Position numbers and translations under genes: made by a program. The notes under the pieces are model-generated. The model did no database searches and was not told where the DNA came from. It worked only from the letters and a program-made list of their open reading frames with translations. From positions 299,095-363,094 of the forward strand of contig NZ_FNEB01000003.1 in NCBI RefSeq assembly GCF_900100005.1: a stretch of 64,000 nt of DNA. The letters run 5' to 3'. How positions within the stretch are numbered: the stretch's first letter is position 1; every line of letters begins with the position of its first letter. Below, in pieces: positions 1-8,896 of this stretch. Origin of the DNA: Lutimaribacter saemankumensis (lineage in GTDB: Bacteria > Pseudomonadota > Alphaproteobacteria > Rhodobacterales > Rhodobacteraceae).

Positions 1-265
1 AGTTCTGAGCCCCGGTGGCCTGCGCCACGAGGACGAGGCCGTGCGCCACAAGATGCTGGATGCGCTGGGCGATCTGGCACTGGCGGGTGCGCCTATTTTC
101 GCGGCCTATACCGGGCATCGCGCCGGCCACGCATTGACCAACGATCTGCTGCGCGCGCTGTTCGCGCGCCCCGATGCCTGGCGTATGGTCACCTGTGACG
201 CGGCCATGGCCGCACGCCTGCCAGGTGCGGGTGTGCACCTGGGCGAGCTGCGCCACGTTGCCTGA
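1..265 (+). CDS. lpxC: UDP-3-O-acyl-N-acetylglucosamine deacetylase, C-terminal part
   Basis: Only the last ~88 codons are in the window; the gene begins upstream and is read in the frame whose first full codon is at base 2. LpxC is the zinc-dependent deacetylase that commits UDP-acyl-GlcNAc to lipid A synthesis in the cytoplasm. The visible part carries the family's [16 protein letters not shown] block, in which the His and the Asp four residues later are known zinc ligands, and the downstream RAGHALTN segment holding the general-acid His. It is followed at 127 bp by bamD, so two cell-envelope genes lie together. Confidence rests on the diagnostic RHK..D..GD motif; the N-terminal half cannot be judged. 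Confidence 0.93.
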   Translation, partial: VLSPGGLRHEDEAVRHKMLDALGDLALAGAPIFAAYTGHRAGHALTNDLLRALFARPDAWRMVTCDAAMAARLPGAGVHLGELRHVA

Positions 266-391
266 CCCGTCGGTCACGTGTTTCCAGAATTTGTGCCAAA
301 GGCGTTTTGCACCGAAATTTTCTGTGCTAGGACCAATCGCAAGGGCGGGATGTGACCGGCCCGCAAGGTCCGTTGAAGGAAGAGATCGAGC

Positions 392-1240
392 ATGACAGGC
401 GGCAAATCGGCGCGACGGCTTCTGGGGGGTGTTCTGGCCTTGGCCGTGCTGGCGGGATGCAGTGGTGCCAACCGCGTGGCGACGGGCCAGGTTCCGATGG
501 AGACCTATACCGCGCAACAGATATTCGAGCGCGGCGAGTTCGAAGTCGAACGTGGTCGCCCGGATCGTGGCGCATTCTATTTCTCGGAAGTCGAACGGCT
601 CTACCCTTATTCCGACTGGGCCAAGCGGTCGCTGATCATGCAGGCCTATGCCTATCACCGCGACCAGGATTACGAGAACAGCCGTTCGGCGGCGCAGCGC
701 TATATCGATTTCTATCCGACCGACGAAGACGCGGCCTATGCGCAATACCTTCTGGCGCTGAGCTATTATGACCAGATCGACGAGGTCGGGCGGGACCAGG
801 GGCTGACCTTCCAGGCGCTGCAATCGCTGCGCACGGTGATCGAACGCTATCCCGAAAGCGAATACGCGCGGTCCTCTGTGCTGAAGTTCGAATTGGCCTT
901 CGATCATCTGGCTGCCAAGGAGATGGAGATCGGCCGCTATTACCTGCGCCGCGATCACTATACCGCGGCGATCAACCGGTTCCGTGTCGTCGTCGAGGAT
1001 TTTCAGACCACAAGCCACACACCCGAGGCGCTGCACCGCCTGGTCGAGGCCTATCTGTCGCTGGGCCTGACCAACGAGGCGCAGACCGCCGGTGCGATCC
1101 TTGGCCACAACTTCCGCTCAACCGAATGGTACGAAGACAGCTACAAGCTGCTGACGGGCCGCGGGCTGGAATTGAAGGCGGCAGGGGATAGCTGGCTGGC
1201 GCAGATCTACCGCCAGACGATCCAGGGCAAGTGGCTTTAG
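392..1240 (+). CDS. bamD: Outer membrane protein assembly factor BamD (lipoprotein)
   Basis: 282 aa. BamD is the essential lipoprotein of the BAM complex, which inserts beta-barrel proteins into the outer membrane. The N terminus is a lipoprotein signal peptide ending in a lipobox, LAGC, with the lipidated Cys at residue 23. The mature part is a run of TPR-like helices rich in aromatic residues (for example the repeats around ERGRPDRGAFYFSEVERLYP and the following AKRSLIMQAYAYHRDQDYE segment), as usual for BamD/ComL. Length fits alphaproteobacterial BamD. It lies between lpxC and recN on the same strand, 36 bp before recN, a gene order common in this group. Confidence 0.95.
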   Translation: MTGGKSARRLLGGVLALAVLAGCSGANRVATGQVPMETYTAQQIFERGEFEVERGRPDRGAFYFSEVERLYPYSDWAKRSLIMQAYAYHRDQDYENSRSAAQRYIDFYPTDEDAAYAQYLLALSYYDQIDEVGRDQGLTFQALQSLRTVIERYPESEYARSSVLKFELAFDHLAAKEMEIGRYYLRRDHYTAAINRFRVVVEDFQTTSHTPEALHRLVEAYLSLGLTNEAQTAGAILGHNFRSTEWYEDSYKLLTGRGLELKAAGDSWLAQIYRQTIQGKWL

Positions 1241-1276
1241 GGGGTGCCGGGCCGGTGCCCGGGCAACATCTGAACC

Positions 1277-2926
1277 ATGCTGCGCGCGCTTGAAATTCGC
1301 GACATTCTGATCATCGACAGGCTTGAGCTGGCCTTTCGCCCTGGCCTGAACGTGCTGACGGGTGAAACCGGGGCGGGCAAGTCGATCCTGCTGGATTCGC
1401 TTGGCTTCGTTCTGGGCTGGCGGGGCCGGGCCGAACTGGTGCGCCAGGGCGCCGAGCAGGGCGAGGTGGTGGCAGAGTTCGACCTGGCCGAGGGCCATCC
1501 CGCGCGCGCCATACTGCAGGATGCGGGTATCCCCGAGGACGACAGCCTGATCCTGCGCCGGGTGAACACCGCCGACGGGCGCAAGACCGCCTGGGTCAAT
1601 GACCGGCGCTGTTCGGGCGAGGTGCTGCGGCGCCTGTCGGAAACGCTGGTAGAGCTGCACGGGCAGCATGACGACCGCGGGCTGCTCGATCCCAAGGGGC
1701 ACCGGGCGTTGCTGGACGAATATGGCGGTCTGGGTGGGCTGGTCGCCGAAACGCGGCGCACATGGCGCGACCTGCGCGAGGCGCGCAAGGCCGAAACCGC
1801 CGCGCGGGCCGCGCTGGACGAGGTGCGCGCCGAAGAAGAGTTCCTGCGCCACGCCGTGGGCGAGTTGGACAAGCTGGCCCCGGAACCCGGCGAAGAAGAG
1901 GAACTGGACCGCCGCCGCCGCCTGATGCAGGCCGCCGCGAAGATCCGCGAGGATATCGCCCGCGCCCATGCCGCGCTGGGGCTGGACGGGGCCGAGGGCG
2001 CGATGGGCGACGCGCTGCGCTGGATGGAAGGCGTGGCGGGGCAGGCCGAGGGAACGCTGGATGCACCCCTGGATGCGGTGGGCCGTGCGCTGGGTGAGGT
2101 GTCAGATGCCGTCGCCGGGCTGGAGACCGCGCTGGAGCAGCTGGATTTCAATCCGCACGAGTTGGAAGAGGTCGAAGAACGCCTGTTCGCGATCCGCGGG
2201 CTGGCGCGCAAGCATGGCGTTCTGCCCGATGACCTGGCGGAATTCGCCGATGGCCTGCGCACGCGGCTGACGGCACTCGATCAGGGCGATGCCGATCTTG
2301 CGCAGCTGGCGCGGCAGGTGGCGGGTGCCGAAAAGACCTATGACGCCGCCGCGACCGCGCTGAGCGATGCACGGAGCGAGGCCGCAATTCGGCTGGACCG
2401 TGCCGTCACGACCGAGCTTGCCCCGCTCAAGATGGAGCGGGCGGTTTTCTCGACCCAGGTCACGCCCGCCGATCCCGGCCCCGAAGGCCGCGACATGGTG
2501 GCCTTTACCGTGGCCACCAATCCCGGCGCCCCTGCCGGGCCGCTGGGCAAGATCGCGTCGGGCGGCGAGCTGAGCCGCTTCATGCTGGCGCTCAAGGTCT
2601 GCCTGACGGGCGAGGATCGCGGCATGACTATGATCTTCGACGAAATCGACCGGGGTGTCGGCGGCGCCACCGCCGATGCGGTGGGGCGCAGACTGGCGTC
2701 GCTTGCGCAAGGCGGTCAGGTTCTGGTGGTGACGCATTCGCCGCAGGTGGCGGCGCTGGCCGCCCATCACTGGCGCGTGGAAAAACGCGTCAGCGGCGAA
2801 CAGACCCTGTCGACCGTCGTGCCCCTGGCCGAGGCCGACCGCGTGGATGAAATCGCGCGCATGGTTTCGGGCGACACCATCACCGACGAGGCCCGCGCCG
2901 CCGCCCGCGCCCTGCTGGCCGGATAA
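1277..2926 (+). CDS. recN: DNA repair protein RecN
   Basis: 549 aa, the normal length for RecN, an SMC-like ATPase that acts at double-strand breaks. Visible motifs are Walker A GETGAGKS at about residues 29-36, the ABC signature ASGGELSRF near 427 and Walker B MIFDEID near 452, followed by the D-loop and the THSPQVAA switch region. The middle is a charged, Ala/Glu/Arg-rich coiled coil split around residues 150-390. It follows bamD closely. No SOS box was recognised in the 36-bp gap, so separate LexA control is not evident here. Confidence 0.96.
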   Translation: MLRALEIRDILIIDRLELAFRPGLNVLTGETGAGKSILLDSLGFVLGWRGRAELVRQGAEQGEVVAEFDLAEGHPARAILQDAGIPEDDSLILRRVNTADGRKTAWVNDRRCSGEVLRRLSETLVELHGQHDDRGLLDPKGHRALLDEYGGLGGLVAETRRTWRDLREARKAETAARAALDEVRAEEEFLRHAVGELDKLAPEPGEEEELDRRRRLMQAAAKIREDIARAHAALGLDGAEGAMGDALRWMEGVAGQAEGTLDAPLDAVGRALGEVSDAVAGLETALEQLDFNPHELEEVEERLFAIRGLARKHGVLPDDLAEFADGLRTRLTALDQGDADLAQLARQVAGAEKTYDAAATALSDARSEAAIRLDRAVTTELAPLKMERAVFSTQVTPADPGPEGRDMVAFTVATNPGAPAGPLGKIASGGELSRFMLALKVCLTGEDRGMTMIFDEIDRGVGGATADAVGRRLASLAQGGQVLVVTHSPQVAALAAHHWRVEKRVSGEQTLSTVVPLAEADRVDEIARMVSGDTITDEARAAARALLAG

Positions 2927-2932
2927 TCTGCC

Positions 2933-3370
2933 CTAAAGCGCACGGTCCAGTTTCGTGCTGAGATGGATCAGCGATTCCGACGAGCGCACGCCCTTGGCCT
3001 CGCCGATGCGATCCAGCGTTTCATCAAGGATTTCCGTGCTTTCCGCGCTGATCTGCACGATCAGGTCGAACCGGCCGCTTGTGGTGTGGACGCATTCGAC
3101 CTGGGGCAGCGATTTCAGCCGCGCCAGCACCGCAGGGCCGGAACGCGGCTCGATCTGCAAGAGCGCCGTGGCGCGCAGGCGCGTCGGTGCGGCCTGGCCC
3201 AGTTGCACGCGGTAGCCTCGGATGACGCCAGCGCCTTCCATCCGGTCAAGCCGTGCCTGCACCGTGGTGCGCGCAAGCCCCAGCCGCTTGGCAAGCGCAG
3301 TCACCGGCATGCGGGCGTTTTCGGCCAGCAGGGTCAGGATCGCGCGGTCGGTTTCGTCGATTTGTGTCAT
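2933..3370 (-). CDS. Lrp/AsnC family transcriptional regulator
   Basis: 145 aa. The N terminus (about residues 5-60) is the AsnC-type helix-turn-helix, with MPVTALAKRLGLARTTVQAR as the recognition unit; the rest is an AsnC-ligand/RAM domain that binds amino acids and forms octamers. It converges tightly on recN (6 bp apart) and is divergently transcribed from the PLP decarboxylase that starts about 105 bp away. Lrp-family genes often control the neighbouring amino-acid enzyme, so autoregulation and control of that decarboxylase are likely (inference). The effector cannot be read from sequence. Confidence 0.93.
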   Translation of the reverse strand: MTQIDETDRAILTLLAENARMPVTALAKRLGLARTTVQARLDRMEGAGVIRGYRVQLGQAAPTRLRATALLQIEPRSGPAVLARLKSLPQVECVHTTSGRFDLIVQISAESTEILDETLDRIGEAKGVRSSESLIHLSTKLDRAL

Positions 3371-3475
3371 TGACTGGCATTATGACGAAAAGATGAGTCA
3401 CTTCCATCAAAAAGACGGACGATTCTGACAGCGCAGCCCGGCAAGCTGAAAAGAAAACCAGCAGTGAGGCCCATG

Positions 3476-4594
3476 ATGCAGTCAACCTTTCCCTTTGCCG
3501 ACCCTGTAACGTGGCTGGCGCGGCAGATGCCGGATGAACCGGTGATGTTCTTTGCCCCGCAACGGCTGCGCGATACGGCGGCGCGATTTTTCAACGGCTT
3601 TCCGGGGCTCGTGACCTATGCGGTCAAGGCCAATCCGCGCGAAGAGGTGCTGCAGAACCTTGTGGGGGCAGGGGTCAGGGCGTTCGATGTGGCCTCGCCC
3701 GTTGAAATGGCGGCGGTGCGCGCGGTCTGTCCGAAGGCGGTTCTGCATTACAACAATCCAGTGCGCAGCGGGGCCGAGGTGCAGGCGGCGCGCGAGCATG
3801 GCGTTGCCTCGTGGTCGGTGGACAGTCTGGACGAGCTGGAAAAGCTGCGCGGCCTGGGAGATGTGGAAATCAGTGTGCGGCTGGCGCTGCCGGTGGCCGG
3901 TGCCGCCTATGATTTCGGCGAGAAATTCGGCGCCGCGCCCGATCTTGCGGTCGCGTTGCTGCGCAGGGTGTCTGAAATGGGTGCGCGCCCGGCGATGACC
4001 TTTCATCCCGGCACGCAATGCGCCAATCCGGGGGCGTGGGCGGCCTATATCCGCGCCTGTGCCGATATCGCCGCGCGCGCCGGTGCGCGGCTGGAAAGGT
4101 TGAATGTCGGCGGCGGGTTCGCCGCGCATCGTGGCGGTCCGGCGCCCGACCTCGAGGCGATATTCGCGCGCATCCGCACCGAAACCACGCTTGTCTTTGG
4201 CGGGGACGCGCCCGCGCTGGTATGCGAGCCGGGCCGAGCCATGGTGGCCGAAGCCTACATGCTGGCGGCCCGCGTCAAGGCGCGGCGGGGCGCGCAGGCG
4301 GTGTTTCTGAACGACGGCATTTACGGGGCGTTGGCCGAATGGCGCGATATCGCGCCGGGGGACAGGGTGCAGGTCTTTGCACCGGACGGCACCCCGCGCC
4401 GGGGCGCGTCATGTCCACAGGTGATCTATGGCCCAACCTGCGACAGCATCGACCGTTTGCCCGATCCCCTGTCCTTACCCGCCGACATGGCCGAGGGCGA
4501 TTTCGTGCTGTTTTCGGGCATGGGCGCGTACTCGCTGGCGCTGGCCACGCGGTTCAACGGATACGGGCCGTCACAGGTCGTGACGCTGGCCTGA
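3476..4594 (+). CDS. Type III PLP-dependent decarboxylase (ornithine/lysine decarboxylase-like)
   Basis: About 372 aa. This is a fold-III (alanine-racemase-like) decarboxylase of the eukaryotic-type ornithine decarboxylase family, making a polyamine precursor in the cytosol. The PLP lysine sits in YAVKANP at about residue 51; the glycine-rich phosphate loop is LNVGGGFAAH; the second-subunit active-site Cys lies in YGPTCDSIDRL near the C terminus. I chose ATG 3476 because TGAGG lies six bases upstream; GTG 3464 and ATG 3473 are in frame and possible. Substrate preference (ornithine, lysine or a carboxy-polyamine) cannot be decided. It is divergent from an Lrp regulator. Confidence 0.88.
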   Translation: MQSTFPFADPVTWLARQMPDEPVMFFAPQRLRDTAARFFNGFPGLVTYAVKANPREEVLQNLVGAGVRAFDVASPVEMAAVRAVCPKAVLHYNNPVRSGAEVQAAREHGVASWSVDSLDELEKLRGLGDVEISVRLALPVAGAAYDFGEKFGAAPDLAVALLRRVSEMGARPAMTFHPGTQCANPGAWAAYIRACADIAARAGARLERLNVGGGFAAHRGGPAPDLEAIFARIRTETTLVFGGDAPALVCEPGRAMVAEAYMLAARVKARRGAQAVFLNDGIYGALAEWRDIAPGDRVQVFAPDGTPRRGASCPQVIYGPTCDSIDRLPDPLSLPADMAEGDFVLFSGMGAYSLALATRFNGYGPSQVVTLA

Positions 4595-4599
4595 GCCGG

Positions 4600-4842
4600 T
4601 CAGCCCTTGAGCGTTTCGAACATCTGCTTGTTCAGGCAGTAATCGGGCACCACGCCCTGCGGGCCATCGCGCAGGTGGCCCTGGCATTCGCCCACATGGC
4701 TGCAATGGGTGCACAGCATCACCGCGCCGCGCAGCGCCGAGGCGCCCAGATGCCCCGACAGGATTTCCTGGCCGATATCCACGCCCGCCTTGTCGGCCAT
4801 GGCGTTGACCAGATCGGCATGCAGTTCGGTTTTCTTGAACAT
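4600..4842 (-). CDS. DUF6455-like small four-cysteine protein
   Basis: 80 aa with no signal peptide or membrane segment. The start at 4842 is set by a good ribosome site (AAAGGA seven bases upstream); longer in-frame starts up to 4953 would run through the promoter. I recognise it as DUF6455-like; its function is unknown. Four Cys, at 44, 47, 53 and 69, form a C-X2-C-X5-C-X15-C pattern with His at 46 and 49, which could hold a metal or Fe-S cluster (inference). It converges on the decarboxylase (5 bp gap). An FNR box and matching -10 lie upstream, so it is probably induced when oxygen is low. Confidence 0.72.
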   Translation of the reverse strand: MFKKTELHADLVNAMADKAGVDIGQEILSGHLGASALRGAVMLCTHCSHVGECQGHLRDGPQGVVPDYCLNKQMFETLKG

Positions 4843-4885
4843 CCTCGCGTCCTTTCGATGGACCTGAATTTGATTGACCGTGTTC

Positions 4886-4928
4886 ATTAAAGCATCCTTG
4901 TGCAGGGCTGCGCCTTGATTTGCATCAA
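4886..4928 (-). promoter_or_regulatory. Candidate class II FNR-dependent promoter
   Basis: A perfect FNR-type palindrome, TTGAT-N4-ATCAA, occupies 4915-4928. On the minus strand a -10-like hexamer TTTAAT lies at 4891-4886. If transcription starts near 4880 the box is centred at about -41.5, the classical class II FNR activator position. It precedes the DUF6455-like gene (start 4842). The same box is about 75 bp upstream of the divergent CO-dehydrogenase-like gene. The site is seen directly; the regulator (FnrL/FNR) is inferred. Confidence 0.7.
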
Positions 4929-4996
4929 GCGCCACTGGACAGCGTGGCGCCATAGGCTAGTGTCGCATCAAACGGGAAGCGCAAGGGGACGAAACG

Positions 4997-7294
4997 ATGG
5001 AGAAATTCGGGAAAAGCCAGCCGGTCAAGCGGGTCGAGGATGTGCGTTTTCTGACCGGGCACGGGCAGTATGTGGACGACATCGCACCCGAGGGGGCGCT
5101 TTACGGCTTTGTCCTGCGGTCGTCGGTTGCCCATGGCACGATCACCGAACTGGACGTGTCCGACGCGCGCGAGGCGCCGGGCGTTCATCTGGTGCTGACG
5201 GCGGCCGATCTGGCCGAGGCCGGCGTGACCGAGGGCATGGTCGCCACGGTGGTCGACAATCGCGACGGCACCAAGGGCGCGGCCCCGCGCCGGCCCCTGC
5301 TGGCCGAAGGCAAGGTGCGTTTCGTGGGCGAGCCGGTGGCGATGATCTTTGCCGACAGCCTGGCCGAGGCGCGCGACGCGGCCGAGATGATCGTTCTGGA
5401 TATCGACGACCTGCCGGCCAAGCTGGACCTGACGGCGGGCGGCACGGCGCTGCATGACGCGGCGCCCGACAACCGCGCCTTCGACTGGGGCCTTGGCGAC
5501 GAGGGCGCCTGCCAGTCGGCGCTGGAGGGCGCGGCGCATGTCGTGCGCATGGAAGTCAAGGACAACCGCGTGATCGTCAACTCGATGGAGCCGCGCGGCT
5601 GCTTTGCCGAATGGGACGGCACCCGTCTACACCTGTCGGTCAACGGGCAGGGCGTCTGGGGGCCCAAGGGCCAGCTGGCCAAGATCCTGAAGCTGGACGA
5701 GGCCAATGTCCGTGTCACCAACCCCGATGTGGGGGGCGGGTTCGGCATGAAGGCGATGACCTATCCCGAATATTTCCTGTGCGCGCATGCGGCGATGAAA
5801 CTGGGCCGTCCGGTGCGCTGGATGTCCGAGCGCACCGAGGCCATGCTGAGCGACAATGCCGGCCGCGATCTTGTGCACGAGGTCGCGCTGGGGTTCGACG
5901 AAAACCTGAAACTCGTCGCCTATCGCGTTGATACGAAATGCAATCTGGGCGCCTATAACAGCCAGTTCGGCCAGCCGATCCAGACCCAGCTTTTCAGCCG
6001 CGTGCTGACCGGTGTCTATGACGTGCAGGACGCGTATCTGCATGTCGAGGGGTATTACACCAACACCACGCAGGTCGATGCCTATCGCGGCGCGGGCCGC
6101 CCCGAAGCGATTTACCTGCTGGAACGTGCGATGGACATGGCCGCGCGCGAGCTGGGCATCGATGGCTGGGATCTGCGGCGTCGCAGCTTTATCAAGGCCG
6201 ATCAGTTCCCTTATGCGACCACGGTGGGCGAAACCTATGACGTGGGCGATTTCCACCGGGTGCTGGATCACGCCGCCCGCACCGCGGACCTGGGTGGGTT
6301 CGCCGCGCGCTGCAAGGCGTCCGAGGCGCGGGGCAAGCTGCGTGGTATGGGGCTGTGTTACTATATCGAAAGTATTCTCGGCGATCCTTCCGAAGGCGCG
6401 AAGGTGGAATTCAACGAGGACGGCACCGTGTTCATCTATGTCGGCACGCAATCGAACGGGCAGGGGCATGAAACCGTCTATGCCAAGTTCCTGAGCGACC
6501 AGACCGGCATCCCCTTTGAAAAGATCACCGTGATCCAGGGCGACAGCGACCGCATCGAAAAGGGCGGCGGCACCGGTGGATCGCGGTCCGTCACGGTGCA
6601 GAACAACGCCACGCTTGCGACCGTCGACAAGATGATTGCCGCATTCACGCCTTATCTGGCTGACAAGATGGGCGTGAAGGAGGCGGATGTGAGCTTTGAC
6701 GACGAAACCTTCCGTGCGCCGGGGTCGAACCTGACACCGACCATGCTGGAGGCCGCGGAAATGGCCCGTGCCGACGGGCGCGACGACCTGCTGGTGCACC
6801 AGGCGCGCGCCACGCTGGAGGCGCGCAGCTTTCCCAATGGTGCCCATGTCGCCGAGGTCGAGATCGACCCCGATACCGGCGTGGTGACGCTGGACCGCTA
6901 TTCGGTGGTCGACGATTTCGGGAACCTGATCAACCCGATGCTGGCCGAAGGTCAGGTCCATGGCGGTGTCGCGCAGGGCGTGGGCCAGGCATTGACCGAA
7001 AGCGTGGTCTACGATGCCGACGGGCAACTGCTCACGGCAACGTTCATGGACTATGCGATGCCGCGGGCGGATGATCTGCCCATGATCGCGTTCGAGACCG
7101 AGCCGGTTCCGTCCACTGCCAACATCATGGGGATGAAGGGCTGCGGTGAGGCTGGCACCGTTGGCGCGATGGCGGCCACCGCGAACGCGGTTTTCGATGC
7201 GCTCTGGACGCGCGGTGTGCGCCGCGCGGACATGCCTTTCACCCCGCACCGGGTCTGGAAAATGCTGAACGATGCCATGGAGACAGCTGCATAA
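4997..7294 (+). CDS. Xanthine dehydrogenase/CO dehydrogenase family molybdopterin-binding subunit (form II CoxL-like)
   Basis: 765 aa, full length for the large molybdopterin subunit of molybdenum hydroxylases. The active-site loop reads AYRGAGR at about residues 361-368, which is the form II (putative) CoxL signature rather than the AYRCSFR of genuine form I CO dehydrogenase. Other family blocks are the VGGGFGMK segment, the EAIYLLERAMD segment and the C-terminal GMKGCGEAGTVGA with the catalytic Glu region. The usual partners, the FAD subunit (CoxM) and the 2Fe-2S subunit (CoxS), are not adjacent, so it is an orphan here. The substrate is unknown. Its 3' end overlaps the next gene by 23 bp. 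Confidence 0.88.
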   Translation: MEKFGKSQPVKRVEDVRFLTGHGQYVDDIAPEGALYGFVLRSSVAHGTITELDVSDAREAPGVHLVLTAADLAEAGVTEGMVATVVDNRDGTKGAAPRRPLLAEGKVRFVGEPVAMIFADSLAEARDAAEMIVLDIDDLPAKLDLTAGGTALHDAAPDNRAFDWGLGDEGACQSALEGAAHVVRMEVKDNRVIVNSMEPRGCFAEWDGTRLHLSVNGQGVWGPKGQLAKILKLDEANVRVTNPDVGGGFGMKAMTYPEYFLCAHAAMKLGRPVRWMSERTEAMLSDNAGRDLVHEVALGFDENLKLVAYRVDTKCNLGAYNSQFGQPIQTQLFSRVLTGVYDVQDAYLHVEGYYTNTTQVDAYRGAGRPEAIYLLERAMDMAARELGIDGWDLRRRSFIKADQFPYATTVGETYDVGDFHRVLDHAARTADLGGFAARCKASEARGKLRGMGLCYYIESILGDPSEGAKVEFNEDGTVFIYVGTQSNGQGHETVYAKFLSDQTGIPFEKITVIQGDSDRIEKGGGTGGSRSVTVQNNATLATVDKMIAAFTPYLADKMGVKEADVSFDDETFRAPGSNLTPTMLEAAEMARADGRDDLLVHQARATLEARSFPNGAHVAEVEIDPDTGVVTLDRYSVVDDFGNLINPMLAEGQVHGGVAQGVGQALTESVVYDADGQLLTATFMDYAMPRADDLPMIAFETEPVPSTANIMGMKGCGEAGTVGAMAATANAVFDALWTRGVRRADMPFTPHRVWKMLNDAMETAA

Positions 7295-8339
7295 ACGGAT
7301 CCTTTCCTGGATCTGGCCGGGCCAGGAGGCCCGGCGCTCGGCGCCGATAAAGCGCGAGGGCGGGCTGATCCATGTCATTATCCTCGATGGCACGATGAGT
7401 TCGCTGGAGCCCGGCTATGAAAGCAATGCCGGGCTGGCCTGCCGTGTGTTGAGCCGCATCGGCGCCCCCGTCAGCGTCTATTATGAACCCGGTGTTCAAT
7501 GGCTCGACTGGCGCAGCACGCCGGACGTGATGATGGGGCGCGGCATCAACCGCCAGATCCGCCGGGCCTATGGCTATCTCGCCAGCCGCTACCGGCCGGG
7601 CGACCGGATTTTCCTGCTGGGATATTCGCGCGGGGCCTATGCCGTGCGCAGCCTGGCGGGCGTGATCGACGGTGTGGGCCTTTTGCGGCCGGAATGCGCG
7701 ACCGAGCGCAACGTGCAGACCGCCTATCGCCATTACCAGTCGATGCCCGGCAGCGACGTCGCCCGCGATTTCACCCGCGCCTATTGCCACCCGAAGGTCG
7801 AGATCGAGATGCTGGGCGTCTGGGACACGGTCAAGGCGCTTGGGCTTCGCCTGCCGTTGGTTTGGCAATGGTCCGAACAGAACCACGCCTTTCACAATCA
7901 CCACCTCGTGCCGTCCGTGAAAAACGGGTTTCACGCGCTGGCGCTGGATGAAACCCGGCAGGTATTCGCCCCGGTCATGTGGGATTGCACGGGCGAAAGG
8001 GACGGGCGCGTCGAACAGGTCTGGTTCCGCGGCACCCATGGCGATGTGGGCGGGCAGCTGACCGGCTTCGAAGAGGCGCGGCCACTGGCGAATATCCCGC
8101 TGGTCTGGATGCTGGAACGGGCCGAGGCCTGCGGCATGCCGCTGCCGATCGACTGGCGCGACGAATTTCCCTGCGACGTCGGGGCGCCCTCGCAAGGCAC
8201 ATGGCGGGGCGTGGGCAAGCTGTTCCTGCTGCGCCGCCGCCGGGTGCCCTGCGTGGACACGTCCGAGCGGTTCCACGAAACGGTCGGGCAGCCCGGGTGC
8301 ATCGTTCAGACCCCGCTTGTCGATCCGGTGGGCACCTGA
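7272..8339 (+). CDS. DUF2235 domain alpha/beta hydrolase
   Basis: 355 aa. The DUF2235 family comprises alpha/beta hydrolases related to phospholipase-type effectors (Tle1). The N-terminal strand LIHVIILDGTMSS, the nucleophile elbow GYSRGAYAVRS near residue 117 (G-X-S-X-G with Ser) and the later FRGTHGDVGGQ His motif are all present, so the catalytic machinery looks intact. There is no signal peptide. Translation starts inside the end of the CoxL-like gene (23-bp overlap), indicating co-transcription and probable translational coupling. No type VI secretion genes (vgrG, hcp, PAAR) are near, so an effector role is not supported by context; a housekeeping lipase or esterase is as likely. Confidence 0.85.
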   Translation: MPWRQLHKRILSWIWPGQEARRSAPIKREGGLIHVIILDGTMSSLEPGYESNAGLACRVLSRIGAPVSVYYEPGVQWLDWRSTPDVMMGRGINRQIRRAYGYLASRYRPGDRIFLLGYSRGAYAVRSLAGVIDGVGLLRPECATERNVQTAYRHYQSMPGSDVARDFTRAYCHPKVEIEMLGVWDTVKALGLRLPLVWQWSEQNHAFHNHHLVPSVKNGFHALALDETRQVFAPVMWDCTGERDGRVEQVWFRGTHGDVGGQLTGFEEARPLANIPLVWMLERAEACGMPLPIDWRDEFPCDVGAPSQGTWRGVGKLFLLRRRRVPCVDTSERFHETVGQPGCIVQTPLVDPVGT

Positions 8340-8352
8340 CGCTGCGGCGCGG

Positions 8353-8841
8353 TCAGCCCATCTTCATGATGATGCAGGTGGTCGATCCGGTGGCATAAAG
8401 CTTGTCGTCCTCGACCCCGCGGATTTCGCCATTGGCGATGCCCGTGGACCGGCCCGCATGCTGACACCAGCCCGTCGCGCGCACGGCGGTTCCAAGGCGG
8501 ATCGGGCGCAGGATATTCACCTTGTATTCCAGCGTGGTATAGACCGATCCGCGCGGCACGCGCGTCATCACCGCGCAGGCCATGCAGCTATCCAGCAGCG
8601 TGCCGTACCAGCCGCCATGCACCGTGCCCATCGGGTTGGTGAATTGAAACTCCGGCACGCCTTCGAAGACGACGCGGCCTTCCTCGACCTCGGTGATCCA
8701 GTAGTTCAGCGCCTGTCCGATCGGCGGGCCGGGCAGGCGGCCGTCCAGCACCATCTGCATGGTCTCCAGCCCGGAACGGCTGGCGGTTTCTTCCATCGTG
8801 GGAAGGTCGGCGGGCGTTTTCGCGTAGCGGCGGTCTGTCAT
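8353..8841 (-). CDS. PaaI family thioesterase (hotdog fold)
   Basis: 162 aa. A single hotdog domain in which NPMGTVHGGWYGTLLDSCM (about residues 69-87) holds the HGG loop of PaaI-type acyl-CoA thioesterases; the acidic residue in the following helix is the D of LLDS. A ~45-residue N-terminal extension precedes the domain. It converges on the DUF2235 gene (13 bp apart) and lies just downstream of metF on the same strand, so it might be read from the metF promoter. The acyl-CoA substrate is unknown; there are no phenylacetate genes nearby to support a PaaI role. Confidence 0.87.
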   Translation of the reverse strand: MTDRRYAKTPADLPTMEETASRSGLETMQMVLDGRLPGPPIGQALNYWITEVEEGRVVFEGVPEFQFTNPMGTVHGGWYGTLLDSCMACAVMTRVPRGSVYTTLEYKVNILRPIRLGTAVRATGWCQHAGRSTGIANGEIRGVEDDKLYATGSTTCIIMKMG

Positions 8842-8896
8842 GGCGTGTCCCCGTTATTCGCGCCGAGCCTATCCCGGCGCGAAACGGGGGCAAGCG

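Noticed and set aside
4997..7294. True aerobic CO dehydrogenase (form I)
   Set aside because: The active-site loop is AYRGAGR, not AYRCSFR, and coxM and coxS are absent.
5627..7393. 588-codon minus-strand frame opposite the CoxL-like gene
   Set aside because: Antisense shadow of a well-conserved GC-rich gene; its translation resembles no family and is rich in His/Arg/Gly as expected for the reverse complement of GC-rich codons.
7272..8339. Type VI secretion phospholipase effector
   Set aside because: The DUF2235 fold is shared with Tle1 effectors, but no vgrG, PAAR, hcp or immunity gene is nearby.
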